Positions 1 to 7,999 of a stretch of 64,000 nucleotides of DNA are shown here, in pieces (the stretch's first letter is position 1; each line of letters begins with the position of its first letter). This DNA is from Nocardioides sp. (GTDB lineage Bacteria > Actinomycetota > Actinomycetes > Propionibacteriales > Nocardioidaceae): the NCBI GenBank assembly GCA_025924815.1, contig JAICHQ010000001.1, positions 1 through 64,000 on the forward strand, read 5' to 3'. A model generated the notes under the pieces. It was not told the DNA's origin and searched no databases. It saw nothing but the letters and a program-made list of their open reading frames with translations. A program made the translations under genes and the position numbers.

Positions 1-281
1 CGCATCACGCCGACCGGCTTGCCCGACTGCACGAGCAGCGTCTCGTCGTCCTCGAGGTCGCGCAGGCTGGCCAGGATCGCGTCGTACGCCGGCCAGGAGC
101 GCGCCGCCTTCCCGGTGCCGCCGTAGACCACGAGGTCCTCGGGCCGCTCGGCCACCTCGGGGTCCAGGTTGTTCATCAGCATCCGAAGCGGCGCCTCGGT
201 CTGCCAGCTCTTCGCCGACAGCGCGGTGCCGTGGGGTGCGTGGATGGGCAGTCTCTCGTTGGTCGAGCTTGTCGAGACCAT
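1..281 (-). CDS. hutU: Urocanate hydratase, N-terminal part (cut by window edge)
   Basis: Second step of histidine degradation: hydrates urocanate to imidazolonepropionate in the cytoplasm using tightly bound NAD. Only the first 93 codons lie here. They contain the family's N-terminal block ([18 protein letters not shown], then NNLDPEVAE and [12 protein letters not shown]) and a QSGKPVGV stretch at the window edge. The ATG shares its A with the hutH stop (TGATG), so the two genes are translationally coupled. Codons 2-7 are formed by a dispersed 19-base repeat (261-279), giving the unusual start MVSTSSTNE; the family-like sequence begins only after it. The identification is secure, but the remainder of the gene is not visible. 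Confidence 0.93.
   Translation of the reverse strand, partial: MVSTSSTNERLPIHAPHGTALSAKSWQTEAPLRMLMNNLDPEVAERPEDLVVYGGTGKAARSWPAYDAILASLRDLEDDETLLVQSGKPVGVM
261..279. repeat. Dispersed 19-base imperfect palindrome, copy 1
   Basis: The 19-mer GGTCGAGCTTGTCGAGACC is identical to positions 9666-9684 and differs by two central bases from the reverse-strand copy at 43469-43487. TCGA half-sites flank a five-base loop. This copy lies inside the first codons of hutU. From memory, closely related sequences are dispersed in many copies in Nocardioides-type genomes; that is recollection, not computed here. Confidence 0.7.
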
Positions 282-1873
282 CAGCTCAGCTCTCCGATCA
301 CTTCTTCGACGGCGGACAGGACGGCACCCGAGGAGACCAGGGCCACTGCGGCCTCGATCTCGGGCGAGAGGAATCGGTCGGGGCCGGGCGCACCCACCCC
401 GTGCTCGTGCAGCAGGCGTACGACGGCGCCCGTCGCTGCCGCGGGCGACGTGCCGGCCGTGTCGCCCGTCGTCGTGCGCAGCTGGAGACCGCGCGCGGCG
501 GTCAGCAGCTCGATGGCGACGACCCGGGTCAGCCCGTCGACCGAGCGGCGCAGCTTGCGGGCGGCCGACCAGCCCATCGAGACGTGGTCCTCCTGCATCG
601 CGCTGGAGGGGATCGAGTCGACGCTGGCCGGCACCGCGAGCCGCTTGAGCTCCGAGACGATCGCGGCCTGGGTGTACTGCGCGATCATCAGTCCGCTGTC
701 GACACCCGGGTCGTCGGCCAGGAACGGCGGCAGGTCGTGGTTGCGCGCCCGATCGAGGAAGCGGTCGCTGCGGCGTTCGGAGATCGAAGCCACGTCGGCG
801 GCGACGATGGCCAGGAAGTCCAGCACGTAGGCCACGGGAGCGCCGTGGAAGTTGCCGTTCGACTCGACCCGACTCGGCCCGTCGGCCGGGCCGGTCGAGA
901 CCAGCACCACCGGGTTGTCGACCGCGCTCGCCAGCTCGCGCCCGGCGACGGTCGCCGCGTGCTCCACGGTGTCGCGCGCTGCACCGTGCACCTGGGGCGA
1001 GCAGCGCAGCGAGTAGGCGTCCTGCACCCGGTGCAACCGGTCCTCCCGATGGCTCGCAATCACGCCCGAGCCCGCGAGCAGCCGCACCAGGTTGGACGCC
1101 GAGAGCCCCTGCCCCACCTGGGGCCTGAGCTCCTGGAGCTCGGCGGAGAAGACGCGATCGGTGCCCATCTGGGCCTCGACGCTCATCGCGGCCGAGATGT
1201 CGGCGGTCCGCAGCAGCCGGCGGAGGTCCGTGATCGCCAGCACCAGCATCGCGAGCATGCCGTCGGTGCCGTTGATCAGCGCCAGGCCTTCCTTGGCCAC
1301 CAGCCGCACGGGCGAGAGGCCGGCCGACGCGAGCGCGTCCGCGGTCGGCACCGACGTTCCGCCGGCATCACGCACCTCGCCCTCCCCCATCAGCGCCAGC
1401 GCGCAGTGGGCGAGCGGGGCGAGGTCACCCGAGCACCCGAGCGAGCCGTACTCGCGCACGACCGGCGTGATCCCGGCCGACAGCAGGGAGGCCATCAGCT
1501 GCGCGGTCTCCCGGCGTACGCCGGTATGGCCGGTCGCCAGGGTCGAGAGCCGGAGCAGCATCAGCCCCCGCACCACCTCCCGCTCCACCTCGGGGCCGGA
1601 CCCGGCGGCGTGGGAGCGGATCAGGGACAGCTGCAGCTGCTCGCGCTGCTCGGTCGGGATGTGCCGCGTCGCCAGGGCACCGAATCCCGTGGAGATGCCG
1701 TACGCCGGCGTCGGGGCCGCCGCGAGCTCCTCGACCACCGCCCGGGCCCGGTCGATCGCCGCCAGCGCGTCGTCGGTGAGCTCGACGGCCGCGCCGTCCC
1801 GGGCGACCGCGACCAGGTCGGAGAAGCTCACCGGTCCGACGCCCACCTGCACGGTCTGCATGCCTCCATCCAA
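281..1873 (-). CDS. hutH: Histidine ammonia-lyase
   Basis: First step of histidine catabolism: non-oxidative deamination of L-histidine to trans-urocanate and ammonia in the cytoplasm. At 530 residues it has the usual HutH length. The cofactor-forming region reads [14 protein letters not shown], so the residues that cyclise to MIO would be Cys-Ser-Gly instead of the textbook Ala-Ser-Gly. The family stretches [17 protein letters not shown] and the [12 protein letters not shown] block near residue 410 are present. The start at 1873 has GGGAG four bases upstream; an internal Met at 1861 is possible but its GGAGG lies too close. It precedes hutU by a TGATG overlap. A 20-bp palindrome 42 bases upstream is a likely operator, and the IclR gene at 4221 is a candidate regulator (inference). 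Confidence 0.95.
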   Translation of the reverse strand: MDGGMQTVQVGVGPVSFSDLVAVARDGAAVELTDDALAAIDRARAVVEELAAAPTPAYGISTGFGALATRHIPTEQREQLQLSLIRSHAAGSGPEVEREVVRGLMLLRLSTLATGHTGVRRETAQLMASLLSAGITPVVREYGSLGCSGDLAPLAHCALALMGEGEVRDAGGTSVPTADALASAGLSPVRLVAKEGLALINGTDGMLAMLVLAITDLRRLLRTADISAAMSVEAQMGTDRVFSAELQELRPQVGQGLSASNLVRLLAGSGVIASHREDRLHRVQDAYSLRCSPQVHGAARDTVEHAATVAGRELASAVDNPVVLVSTGPADGPSRVESNGNFHGAPVAYVLDFLAIVAADVASISERRSDRFLDRARNHDLPPFLADDPGVDSGLMIAQYTQAAIVSELKRLAVPASVDSIPSSAMQEDHVSMGWSAARKLRRSVDGLTRVVAIELLTAARGLQLRTTTGDTAGTSPAAATGAVVRLLHEHGVGAPGPDRFLSPEIEAAVALVSSGAVLSAVEEVIGELS

Positions 1874-1914
1874 CTCCCGGCGCGAGCCCTGCCGCCACCG
1901 GGCGCCGGCGGCGT

Positions 1915-1934
1915 TTGTCTGGGATCCGAGACAA
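1915..1934. promoter_or_regulatory. Palindromic operator candidate upstream of hutH
   Basis: TTGTCTGGGATCCGAGACAA is a 20-bp inverted repeat with a single mismatched pair (G1921/G1928). It lies 42 bases before the hutH start, in the space between hutH and the divergent secreted-protein gene. The position suits an operator of the hut operon. The bound regulator is unknown; the nearby IclR protein is one candidate. Confidence 0.5.
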
Positions 1935-2050
1935 CCAGTGCGGCACTCCCGTCGAGGCGTCAGATCCAGTCACCCGACCCGTCTCATCCAGGCAACGTCA
2001 AGCCGGCGCTAAGGCCCCACCCCGACGCCAGAGGCTGGGCTCGTCCGCAT

Positions 2051-2066
2051 CTCCCGGTCGCGGGAG
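2051..2066. promoter_or_regulatory. Small hairpin in hutH/secreted-protein intergenic region
   Basis: CTCCCG, a GTCG loop and CGGGAG form a perfect six-pair hairpin 80 bases before the start of the secreted-protein gene. No T-run follows. It could be a 5' leader structure or a binding site; nothing decides between these. Confidence 0.25.
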
Positions 2067-2145
2067 ACGTAAAGACTCCCCGGCTCCCGTGACCCGTACG
2101 AGTGGTCTTCGTTAGGGCGGTGTCAACCTGGACAGGAGCAACTCA

Positions 2146-3396
2146 ATGAAGCACCGCACGACTCTCGCCGTCGCGCTGGCCCCCCTGGGCGTCGGCATGG
2201 CCCTGGCGGCCGGCCCGTCGTACGCGGGGCCCACCGCGTCGAAGACCACCACATTCGCGTTCCAGGGCTCGGGGTTCGGCACGCGCGTCATCGGCGGGCA
2301 GGTCCCGGTCGGGTCGGCGACCACCGCCTACCAGTCGATCGGGTGCACCAACCAGGCAGGACGCGACCGGACCAACAACGTCGCCGAGGCGACCGTCCCC
2401 GGCCTCGGCACCCTGACAGGAGTCCGCACCCGCGTCTGGACGACGTCCAAGCACGGCCGCGTCGCGTCGCACTCGACCCACTCGATCACCAGGATCGTGC
2501 TGTCCCAGAGCTCACTCGGCTCGCTGACGATGGACGCCCTGCGGTCGACCTCGGTGGCCTATCACGACGCCAAGGGCTTCCACGCCCGCACCTCGACCCA
2601 GCTCGGCGACCTCACCTTCACCCCGCCGGTCGGCGACCCGCAGACGTTCCCCGCGCCGACTCCGGACCAGCCCGTCGCGATCCCGGGCCTGGCGACGATC
2701 TACGCCGGCCAGCACGCCACCCGGCACTCGGGCACCCACGCGATGGCCAACGCGTTCGCGCTGCGGATCGACGTGATCCCGACCGGTACGTCGGTCCGGA
2801 TCGCTCACTCCCACGCCGAGCTGAGCAGCGGGCTCACCGGTGGGATCTTCTCCGGCCGCTCCGCGGCCACGCACGTGGTCACCGCTGGCGGTGACATCGT
2901 CAAGAGTGGGCCGAACCCGCTGACGGTCATGCCGTGCCAGGGCACCTACGGCAGGACCCACGAGAAGTCGCTGGCGGCGGGCGATCTCGGCGGCCAGCTG
3001 ATCGTCAAGGGTGCCGACTCGCGCGAGCGTGGCTCGCAGGGTGACCACCGGGCCCGCGGCATCTCGCGAGCGGAGGTCGCCCGGGTGAGCCTCGGCGGAC
3101 AGCTGGTCATCGACGGCATCGTCGGCAAGGTGACGGTCAAGCGCGTCGGTCGCCACGTCCACAGGTCCGCCGCGGGCACGCTCCTCGGCAGCGTCACCGT
3201 GGCGGGGCAGGAGCAGACGTTCCCGAAGACCGGCGTGCTCGAGATCCCGGGGGTCGCGAAGCTGGAGCGGGGCGTCGTCTCCAGGACCCACACCGGCATC
3301 AAGGTGATCGGTCTGCGGATCACCCTGCTAGACGGGTCCGGAGCGGTCGTCAAGCTGGCCGAGGCCGCTCTCAGGATCAAGGGTCTCCCGCGCTGA
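2146..3396 (+). CDS. Secreted protein of unknown function
   Basis: A 416-residue exported protein. The N-terminus (MKHRTTLAVALAPLGVGMALAAG, cleavage probably after SYA) is a typical Sec signal peptide with a basic start, a hydrophobic core and an AxA-like site. The mature part is rich in Thr, Gly, Val and His and predicts as beta-strands. A pattern of short strands (such as GDLGGQLIVKG and VSLGGQLVIDG) recurs in the second half. No transmembrane anchor, LPXTG motif or catalytic motif is visible, so release or wall association is expected. AGGAG lies eight bases before the ATG. The gene stands alone between hutH (divergent) and a terminator. It resembles actinobacterial surface proteins annotated as choice-of-anchor types, but I cannot assign a family with certainty. 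Confidence 0.75.
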   Translation: MKHRTTLAVALAPLGVGMALAAGPSYAGPTASKTTTFAFQGSGFGTRVIGGQVPVGSATTAYQSIGCTNQAGRDRTNNVAEATVPGLGTLTGVRTRVWTTSKHGRVASHSTHSITRIVLSQSSLGSLTMDALRSTSVAYHDAKGFHARTSTQLGDLTFTPPVGDPQTFPAPTPDQPVAIPGLATIYAGQHATRHSGTHAMANAFALRIDVIPTGTSVRIAHSHAELSSGLTGGIFSGRSAATHVVTAGGDIVKSGPNPLTVMPCQGTYGRTHEKSLAAGDLGGQLIVKGADSRERGSQGDHRARGISRAEVARVSLGGQLVIDGIVGKVTVKRVGRHVHRSAAGTLLGSVTVAGQEQTFPKTGVLEIPGVAKLERGVVSRTHTGIKVIGLRITLLDGSGAVVKLAEAALRIKGLPR

Positions 3397-3521
3397 CCCA
3401 TCCCCACCGGGCAGCGGGGTCGGCCCATCCCCCACGACGACCCCGCTACCCGCTCTCCGTCGAGGCACCGCGCACCACCACACCCACGATCGGCGGGGCC
3501 GCCGACCCGCTCGTCGCCACG

Positions 3522-3539
3522 CCCACCCGTTCGGGTGGG
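3522..3539. terminator. Hairpin terminator after secreted-protein gene
   Basis: CCCACCCG, then TT, then CGGGTGGG forms a perfect eight-pair stem 125 bases after the stop codon and is followed by further G's, not a T-run. It is a plausible factor-assisted terminator separating the upstream gene from the 3616 gene, whose candidate -10 (TACTTT, 3561-3566) lies just downstream. Confidence 0.45.
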
Positions 3540-3615
3540 GGTTCGACGAGCGGGCCGGTCTACTTTGGAACGGCGCCGGCCGCACCGGTGCGACGCCCCC
3601 ACGGGAGGAGACATC

Positions 3616-4170
3616 ATGCCGACCTGGCTGATCTGGGTCATCATCATCGTGATCGTGGTGGTGATCGTGGCCGCGATCGTCACGATGGCCGGTAAACGCC
3701 GCACGGTGCAGCGTCGCGACCGTGCCGAGGAGCTCCGCCAGCAGGCCTCCGCGCAGGCCGCCGGTCTCACCGAGTCCCAGCGGCAGGCCGAGGAGCTGCG
3801 CGCCAAGGCCGACCTGGCCCAGGCCGAGGCCGAGCGCCAGCGCGAGCGCGCCGAGACGGCCGAGCAGAGCCACCAGGTCGAGCAGGCCGGCTACGAGGAC
3901 CGGCTCCGCGAGGCAGACCGTCTCGACCCCGACATCGACCACAAGGCCGGCGACTACGAGCCCGACGTCTGGAACGACGAGCGCTCCGAGGGCACCGCGC
4001 CCGGCAGCACGACATCGTCCACGTCGTCCACGCCCCCGTCCACCTCGCCGTCGACACCGACCTCGACCTCCGACACGCCCAAGCACGCGTCGACCACGGA
4101 GACCGCCCCGGACGACCCGACGCCGGACGACTCGACGGGCACGTCCCCGGAGCCCCCGCCCCAGCGCTGA
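3616..4170 (+). CDS. Small membrane protein with coiled coil and Ser/Thr/Pro tail
   Basis: A 184-residue protein of unknown function. Residues 4-24 form one strongly hydrophobic helix made largely of Ile and Val, followed by a basic KRRTVQRRDR stretch, which predicts an N-out, C-in single-pass topology. Residues 35-100 are a charged heptad-like segment rich in Glu, Ala, Gln and Arg that should form a coiled coil. Residues 125-184 are almost entirely Ser, Thr, Pro and Asp and probably disordered. The start at 3616 is preceded by GGAGGAG five bases upstream; the longer in-frame extension has no ribosome site. It has no partner genes in its orientation apart from the IclR gene 50 bases downstream, so context gives no clue to its role. 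Confidence 0.8.
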   Translation: MPTWLIWVIIIVIVVVIVAAIVTMAGKRRTVQRRDRAEELRQQASAQAAGLTESQRQAEELRAKADLAQAEAERQRERAETAEQSHQVEQAGYEDRLREADRLDPDIDHKAGDYEPDVWNDERSEGTAPGSTTSSTSSTPPSTSPSTPTSTSDTPKHASTTETAPDDPTPDDSTGTSPEPPPQR

Positions 4171-4220
4171 TGCCGCGTTAGCCGGCACCCTCGGGCGCCG
4201 CCCGTGGGAGCATCGCCGCC

Positions 4221-5018
4221 ATGGGACAGGTGCCGGCGGCGTCGAGGGCGCTGCGGGTTCTGCGGTTCCTGGCCAGCCAGCCCGAGCCGGTGCCGTTGGA
4301 CCGGATCGCCCGTGCGTGCGCGCTGCCGCGCTCCACGGCGTACCACCTCCTCGACGCGATGATCGAGGAGGGCTTCGTGGCGCACCTGTCCGACACCCAC
4401 CGGTACGGGTTGGGCATCGCCGCGTTCGAGGTGGGTAGCGGATACAGCCGCCAGGAGCCGCTCCAGCGGATCAGCCGCCGCACCCTCGCCGAGCTCGTCG
4501 ACCGCACCGGCCAGAGCGCCCACCTGGCCGTGCTGCACGGTCGCGACGTGCTGTACGTCGTGGAGGAGCGGGCGCCGGGCCGACCACCCTTGGTCACCGA
4601 CGTCGGGGTGCGCCTGCCGGCCCACCTGACCGCCAGCGGCCGAGCGATCCTGTCGGCCCTGCCGCCCGCCCAGGTGCGCGCCCTGTATCCCGACGCCGGG
4701 GCGTTCGTCGACCGGCACGGCACCGGACCGGGCACCCTGAGCGCGCTGCGCTCGGTGCTCTCGGCGACCCGTCGCCGCGGCCACGCCACCGAGGAGGGCG
4801 AGGTGACGCCGGGGTTCGCCAGTGTCGCCGCGCCGGTCCTCGACCACAACGAACACCCGGTCGCCGGCCTGGCCGTGACCTACGCCGACCCGTCCGACGG
4901 CGACGTCGGCGCGCTGGCCTCGGAGGTACGCCGTGCGGCCGACGCGCTGACCCGACGACTCGGCGGCCCCGGCGGGAACGATGGACGCGGGCCTGCCCGG
5001 GAGAGGCCGCTGCCTTAG
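4221..5018 (+). CDS. IclR family transcriptional regulator
   Basis: A 265-residue DNA-binding regulator. Residues 8-60 form the winged helix-turn-helix (SRALRVLRFLASQ, then IARACALPRSTAYHLLDAMIEEGFV). Residues 85-250 are the effector-binding domain with recognisable blocks LPAHLTASGRAILSALP and EEGEVTPGFASVAAPV. IclR proteins usually regulate a catabolic operon in response to a pathway metabolite. The nearest such operon is hutHU, 2.3 kb away on the other strand, and hut control by IclR members is known in some actinobacteria, so a hut role is a reasonable guess but not shown here. The stop at 5018 is 49 bases before the next gene. Confidence 0.88.
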   Translation: MGQVPAASRALRVLRFLASQPEPVPLDRIARACALPRSTAYHLLDAMIEEGFVAHLSDTHRYGLGIAAFEVGSGYSRQEPLQRISRRTLAELVDRTGQSAHLAVLHGRDVLYVVEERAPGRPPLVTDVGVRLPAHLTASGRAILSALPPAQVRALYPDAGAFVDRHGTGPGTLSALRSVLSATRRRGHATEEGEVTPGFASVAAPVLDHNEHPVAGLAVTYADPSDGDVGALASEVRRAADALTRRLGGPGGNDGRGPARERPLP

Positions 5019-5067
5019 GATCCGGGAGTCTGTTGCCCGTCGTTGCCGCTCGCTGCTGGGAGTCACC

Positions 5068-7917
5068 GTGACCGCCGTACTGATCCTCGGGCTGCTGCTC
5101 AACGCGATCGCCCTGCCGATCGCCGGGCGCCGGGTGTGGTTCCTCTATCGCCTGATCACCAGCGGCCAGCCTGCCCCGGACCGCGTCCAGGGCGTCACCC
5201 GCAAGCTCGGGGCCGCGGTGAAGCGGCAGATCGTCGAGGTGTTCGGCCAGAAGAAGCTGCTGAAGTGGTCGGTCCCCGGCGCCGCGCACTTCTTCGTGTT
5301 CTGGGCCTTCGTGATCCTCGGGACGGTCTACTTCGAGGCGTACGCCGCCCTGCTGTCCCGTGATCCGCAGTGGAACTGGTTCGTCTTCGGCAACTGGGGC
5401 CTCCTCGGCTTCGTGCAGGACTTCATCGCGGTCATGGCCACGGTGGGCATCGTCGTCTTCTGGGCGATCCGGCTGCGCAACCAGCCGAAGCAGCTGGGCC
5501 GCAAGTCACGATTCTTCGGGTCCCACCTCGGTCCGGCGTACTTCACGCTCTTCATGATCTTCAACGTCGTGTGGACCCTGTTCTGGTTCCGGGGCGCCGT
5601 CGAGGCCCGCGACATGGCGGTCGCGGCCTCGGGTGGAGGCGAGCACGGCTACGGCAAGGCCGCGTTCGTCTCCTATCTGGCCGGCAGGGTGCTGCCCGAC
5701 AGCACGGTCCTGATCGGGATCGGGCTGCTGCTCCACATCGGCGTCATGCTGGCGTTCCTGATCTTCGTGCTGCATTCCAAGCACCTGCACATCTTCGTGG
5801 CACCGATCAACGTGCTGTTCGGCCGCCGGCCGAACGCTCTGGGCGCAGTGAAGCCGATGATCTCCGAAGGCACCCCGGTGACGCTCGAGAACATCGAGGA
5901 TCTCGACGAGGACGCGAAGCTCGGGGTCGGATCGATCACCGACTTCACCTGGAAGGCACTGCTCGACTTCGAGACGTGTACCGAGTGTGGCCGCTGCCAG
6001 TCGCAGTGCCCGGCGTGGAACACCGAGAAGCCGCTCTCGCCGAAGCTGCTGATCATGGACCTCCGCGACCACGCCCTGGCCGCGGCGCCGGCCGTGCTCG
6101 GGACCAACGGCAGCGGACCCGAGGCCGCTCTCAAGGAGCTCGAGCGGCCGCTGATCGCCGACGAGGCGGCGTACGGCGTGATCGACCCCGACGTGCTGTG
6201 GGCCTGCACGAACTGTGGTGCCTGCGTCAACCAGTGCCCGGTCGACATCGAGCACGTCGACCACATCGTCGACATGCGGCGCTACCAGGTGCTGGTCGAG
6301 AACAACTTCCCCAGCGAGCTCAGCCAGCTGTTCCGCGGCCTGGAGGGCAAGGGCAACCCGTGGAACATGTCGGCCCAGGCGCGGATGGACTGGGCCAAGG
6401 GGCTCGACTTCGAGGTCCCGGTCGTGGGCGAGGACATCGAGTCGATCGAGTCGGTGGACTGGCTGTTCTGGATCGGCTGCGCCGGCGCCTACGAGGACCG
6501 CGCCAAGAAGACCGTCCGCGCCGTGGCCGAGCTGCTGAACCTGGCCGGTGTCTCGTTCGGGGTGCTCGGCAACGGTGAGACCTGCACCGGCGACCCGGCC
6601 CGGCGCGCCGGCAACGAGTTCGTATACCAGGGGCTCGCGGCGCAGAACGTGGCCACGCTCACCGAGCACCGGGTCAAGCAGGTCGTCACCACGTGCCCGC
6701 ACTGCCTGAACACCCTCAAGAACGAGTACCGCGACCTCGGTCTGGAGCTCGACGTCGTCCACCACACGCAGCTGCTCAACCGGTTGGTCCGCGAGGGCCG
6801 GCTGACCCCGATCCCAGGCGGTGCCGACGGAGCTGGTCCGACGAAGCGGTCGATCACCTACCACGACCCGTGCTTCCTGGGCCGACACAACCAGGTGTAC
6901 GCGCCCCCGCGGGAGCTGCTGCAGGTGCTGCCGGGTGCGTCGTACGTCGAGATGGAGCGGTCGCAGGAACGATCCTTCTGCTGCGGGGCGGGTGGGGCGC
7001 GCATGTGGATGGAGGAGAGCATCGGCGAGCGGATCAACGTCAATCGCACCCGTGAGGCCGTCGCCACCGGCGCCGACCAGATCGCGGTCGGCTGTCCGTT
7101 CTGCCGGGTGATGCTCTCCGACGGGCTCGCCGCCGAGCAGGCGTCCGGTGGCGCGCGCGAAGAGGTCGAGGTCCTCGACGTCGCCCAGATGCTGCTGGCG
7201 TCGGTGAAGGGCGAGCCCGCGACCCGAACGCCGACCGCTGCCGCGGCCGCCACCGCCCGCGCCGAGGAGACGAAGGCCGAGCCCGAGCCGGGCGACGCGC
7301 CCCAGACCTCCCAGACGGTCACCGAGACCGAGGACGTCGGCCCGGCGGCGAAGGCCTCGGGCGGCTCGTCGCTGTTCGACGTCGCGGACGAGCCCGTCGA
7401 GACCACAGCGCCCTCCGGCGGATCGCTGTTCGACCTGGGTGCGGCCGAGTCCGCCGCCGACCTTCCGTCGTCGACCGAAGGCCGACCGGAGGACGCCCAG
7501 GTCTCGGACGGCGGATCGCTCTTCGACATCGCCGGCACCTCGCCGGAGTCCGAGGGCTCGACCGCGGCCTCGCAGGCCACACCGGAGGTCGAGGCGAGCA
7601 CCCCGCCCGCCGGTGGCTCGCTGTTCGACATCGAGCCCGAGGCGTCGCCGGCCGAGCCAGTGCAGGCCGCTCCCGTGGCGGACCGACCGTCGGCCGTCGC
7701 CGCGACATCGGCGCACGCTGATCGGGCCACGCCCGCGACCGCCGTCACCCTGCCGGCTGAGGTGTCGCTGTTCGACCTCGGCGAGCAGGGGCCCGACCAG
7801 ACGCCGGCCGAGCCGGTCGAGACCACGCCGGTGACGGCGGACGACTCGAACGAGTCCGACCCGGCGGCGCCCGCCTCGGGCCCCCTCGACGAGACGAAGT
7901 CGCTCTTCGACCTCTGA
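5068..7917 (+). CDS. etfD: EtfD-like membrane Fe-S oxidoreductase with SLFD-repeat tail
   Basis: Probable electron-transfer-flavoprotein oxidase, passing electrons from acyl-CoA dehydrogenases through ETF to menaquinone, as proposed for Mycobacterium tuberculosis Rv0338c. The N-terminal 250 residues hold about six membrane helices of the respiratory cytochrome-b/gamma-subunit type. Two ferredoxin motifs follow (CTECGRCQSQCP at 304 and CTNCGACVNQCP at 380). Two CCG domains come next, starting near 471 and 602, with TCPHCLN, HDPCFLGRHN, SFCCGAGGAR and CPFC. From about residue 720 the protein becomes a disordered Ala/Glu/Pro tail with six SLFD(L/I/V) motifs, the last at the very C-terminus. The GTG at 5068 with GGGAG five bases upstream is preferred over an ATG at 4981 that would overlap the IclR gene. 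The 949-residue length exceeds the mycobacterial protein mainly through the tail. Confidence 0.85.
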   Translation: MTAVLILGLLLNAIALPIAGRRVWFLYRLITSGQPAPDRVQGVTRKLGAAVKRQIVEVFGQKKLLKWSVPGAAHFFVFWAFVILGTVYFEAYAALLSRDPQWNWFVFGNWGLLGFVQDFIAVMATVGIVVFWAIRLRNQPKQLGRKSRFFGSHLGPAYFTLFMIFNVVWTLFWFRGAVEARDMAVAASGGGEHGYGKAAFVSYLAGRVLPDSTVLIGIGLLLHIGVMLAFLIFVLHSKHLHIFVAPINVLFGRRPNALGAVKPMISEGTPVTLENIEDLDEDAKLGVGSITDFTWKALLDFETCTECGRCQSQCPAWNTEKPLSPKLLIMDLRDHALAAAPAVLGTNGSGPEAALKELERPLIADEAAYGVIDPDVLWACTNCGACVNQCPVDIEHVDHIVDMRRYQVLVENNFPSELSQLFRGLEGKGNPWNMSAQARMDWAKGLDFEVPVVGEDIESIESVDWLFWIGCAGAYEDRAKKTVRAVAELLNLAGVSFGVLGNGETCTGDPARRAGNEFVYQGLAAQNVATLTEHRVKQVVTTCPHCLNTLKNEYRDLGLELDVVHHTQLLNRLVREGRLTPIPGGADGAGPTKRSITYHDPCFLGRHNQVYAPPRELLQVLPGASYVEMERSQERSFCCGAGGARMWMEESIGERINVNRTREAVATGADQIAVGCPFCRVMLSDGLAAEQASGGAREEVEVLDVAQMLLASVKGEPATRTPTAAAAATARAEETKAEPEPGDAPQTSQTVTETEDVGPAAKASGGSSLFDVADEPVETTAPSGGSLFDLGAAESAADLPSSTEGRPEDAQVSDGGSLFDIAGTSPESEGSTAASQATPEVEASTPPAGGSLFDIEPEASPAEPVQAAPVADRPSAVAATSAHADRATPATAVTLPAEVSLFDLGEQGPDQTPAEPVETTPVTADDSNESDPAAPASGPLDETKSLFDL

Positions 7918-7924
7918 TTGCAGC

Positions 7925-7993
7925 ATGATGTCGCGATGACATCATTTGATGTCACGAACTCCCTTGACTTGGCGTCATCGTGATGTCACGATG
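7925..7993. promoter_or_regulatory. Double palindromic operator and promoter of the RHH gene
   Basis: Two perfect palindromes share the half-site TGATGTC/TCACGA. One is ATGATGTC-GCGAT-GACATCAT (7925-7945) and the other CATCGTGA-TG-TCACGATG (7976-7993). A further half-site TGATGTCACGA lies at 7947-7957. TTGACT (7964-7969) is a good -35, and CACGAT (7987-7992) 17 bases later could be the -10, giving transcription from about the ATG at 8000 (leaderless). The second palindrome covers the -10, so a bound repressor would block the promoter. The ribbon-helix-helix product of the next gene is the obvious candidate ligand. Confidence 0.6.
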
Positions 7994-7999
7994 GTGCAC

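Noticed and set aside
236-2092. A 618-codon plus-strand open frame over hutH
   Set aside because: It is the opposite-strand shadow of hutH; high GC keeps antisense frames open. Its composition (Arg, Gly, Gln, His-rich) is not protein-like and no ribosome site precedes it.
5506-7926. An 806-codon minus-strand open frame
   Set aside because: Antisense to the EtfD-like gene, which has clear Fe-S and CCG motifs. The antisense translation has no recognisable domain.
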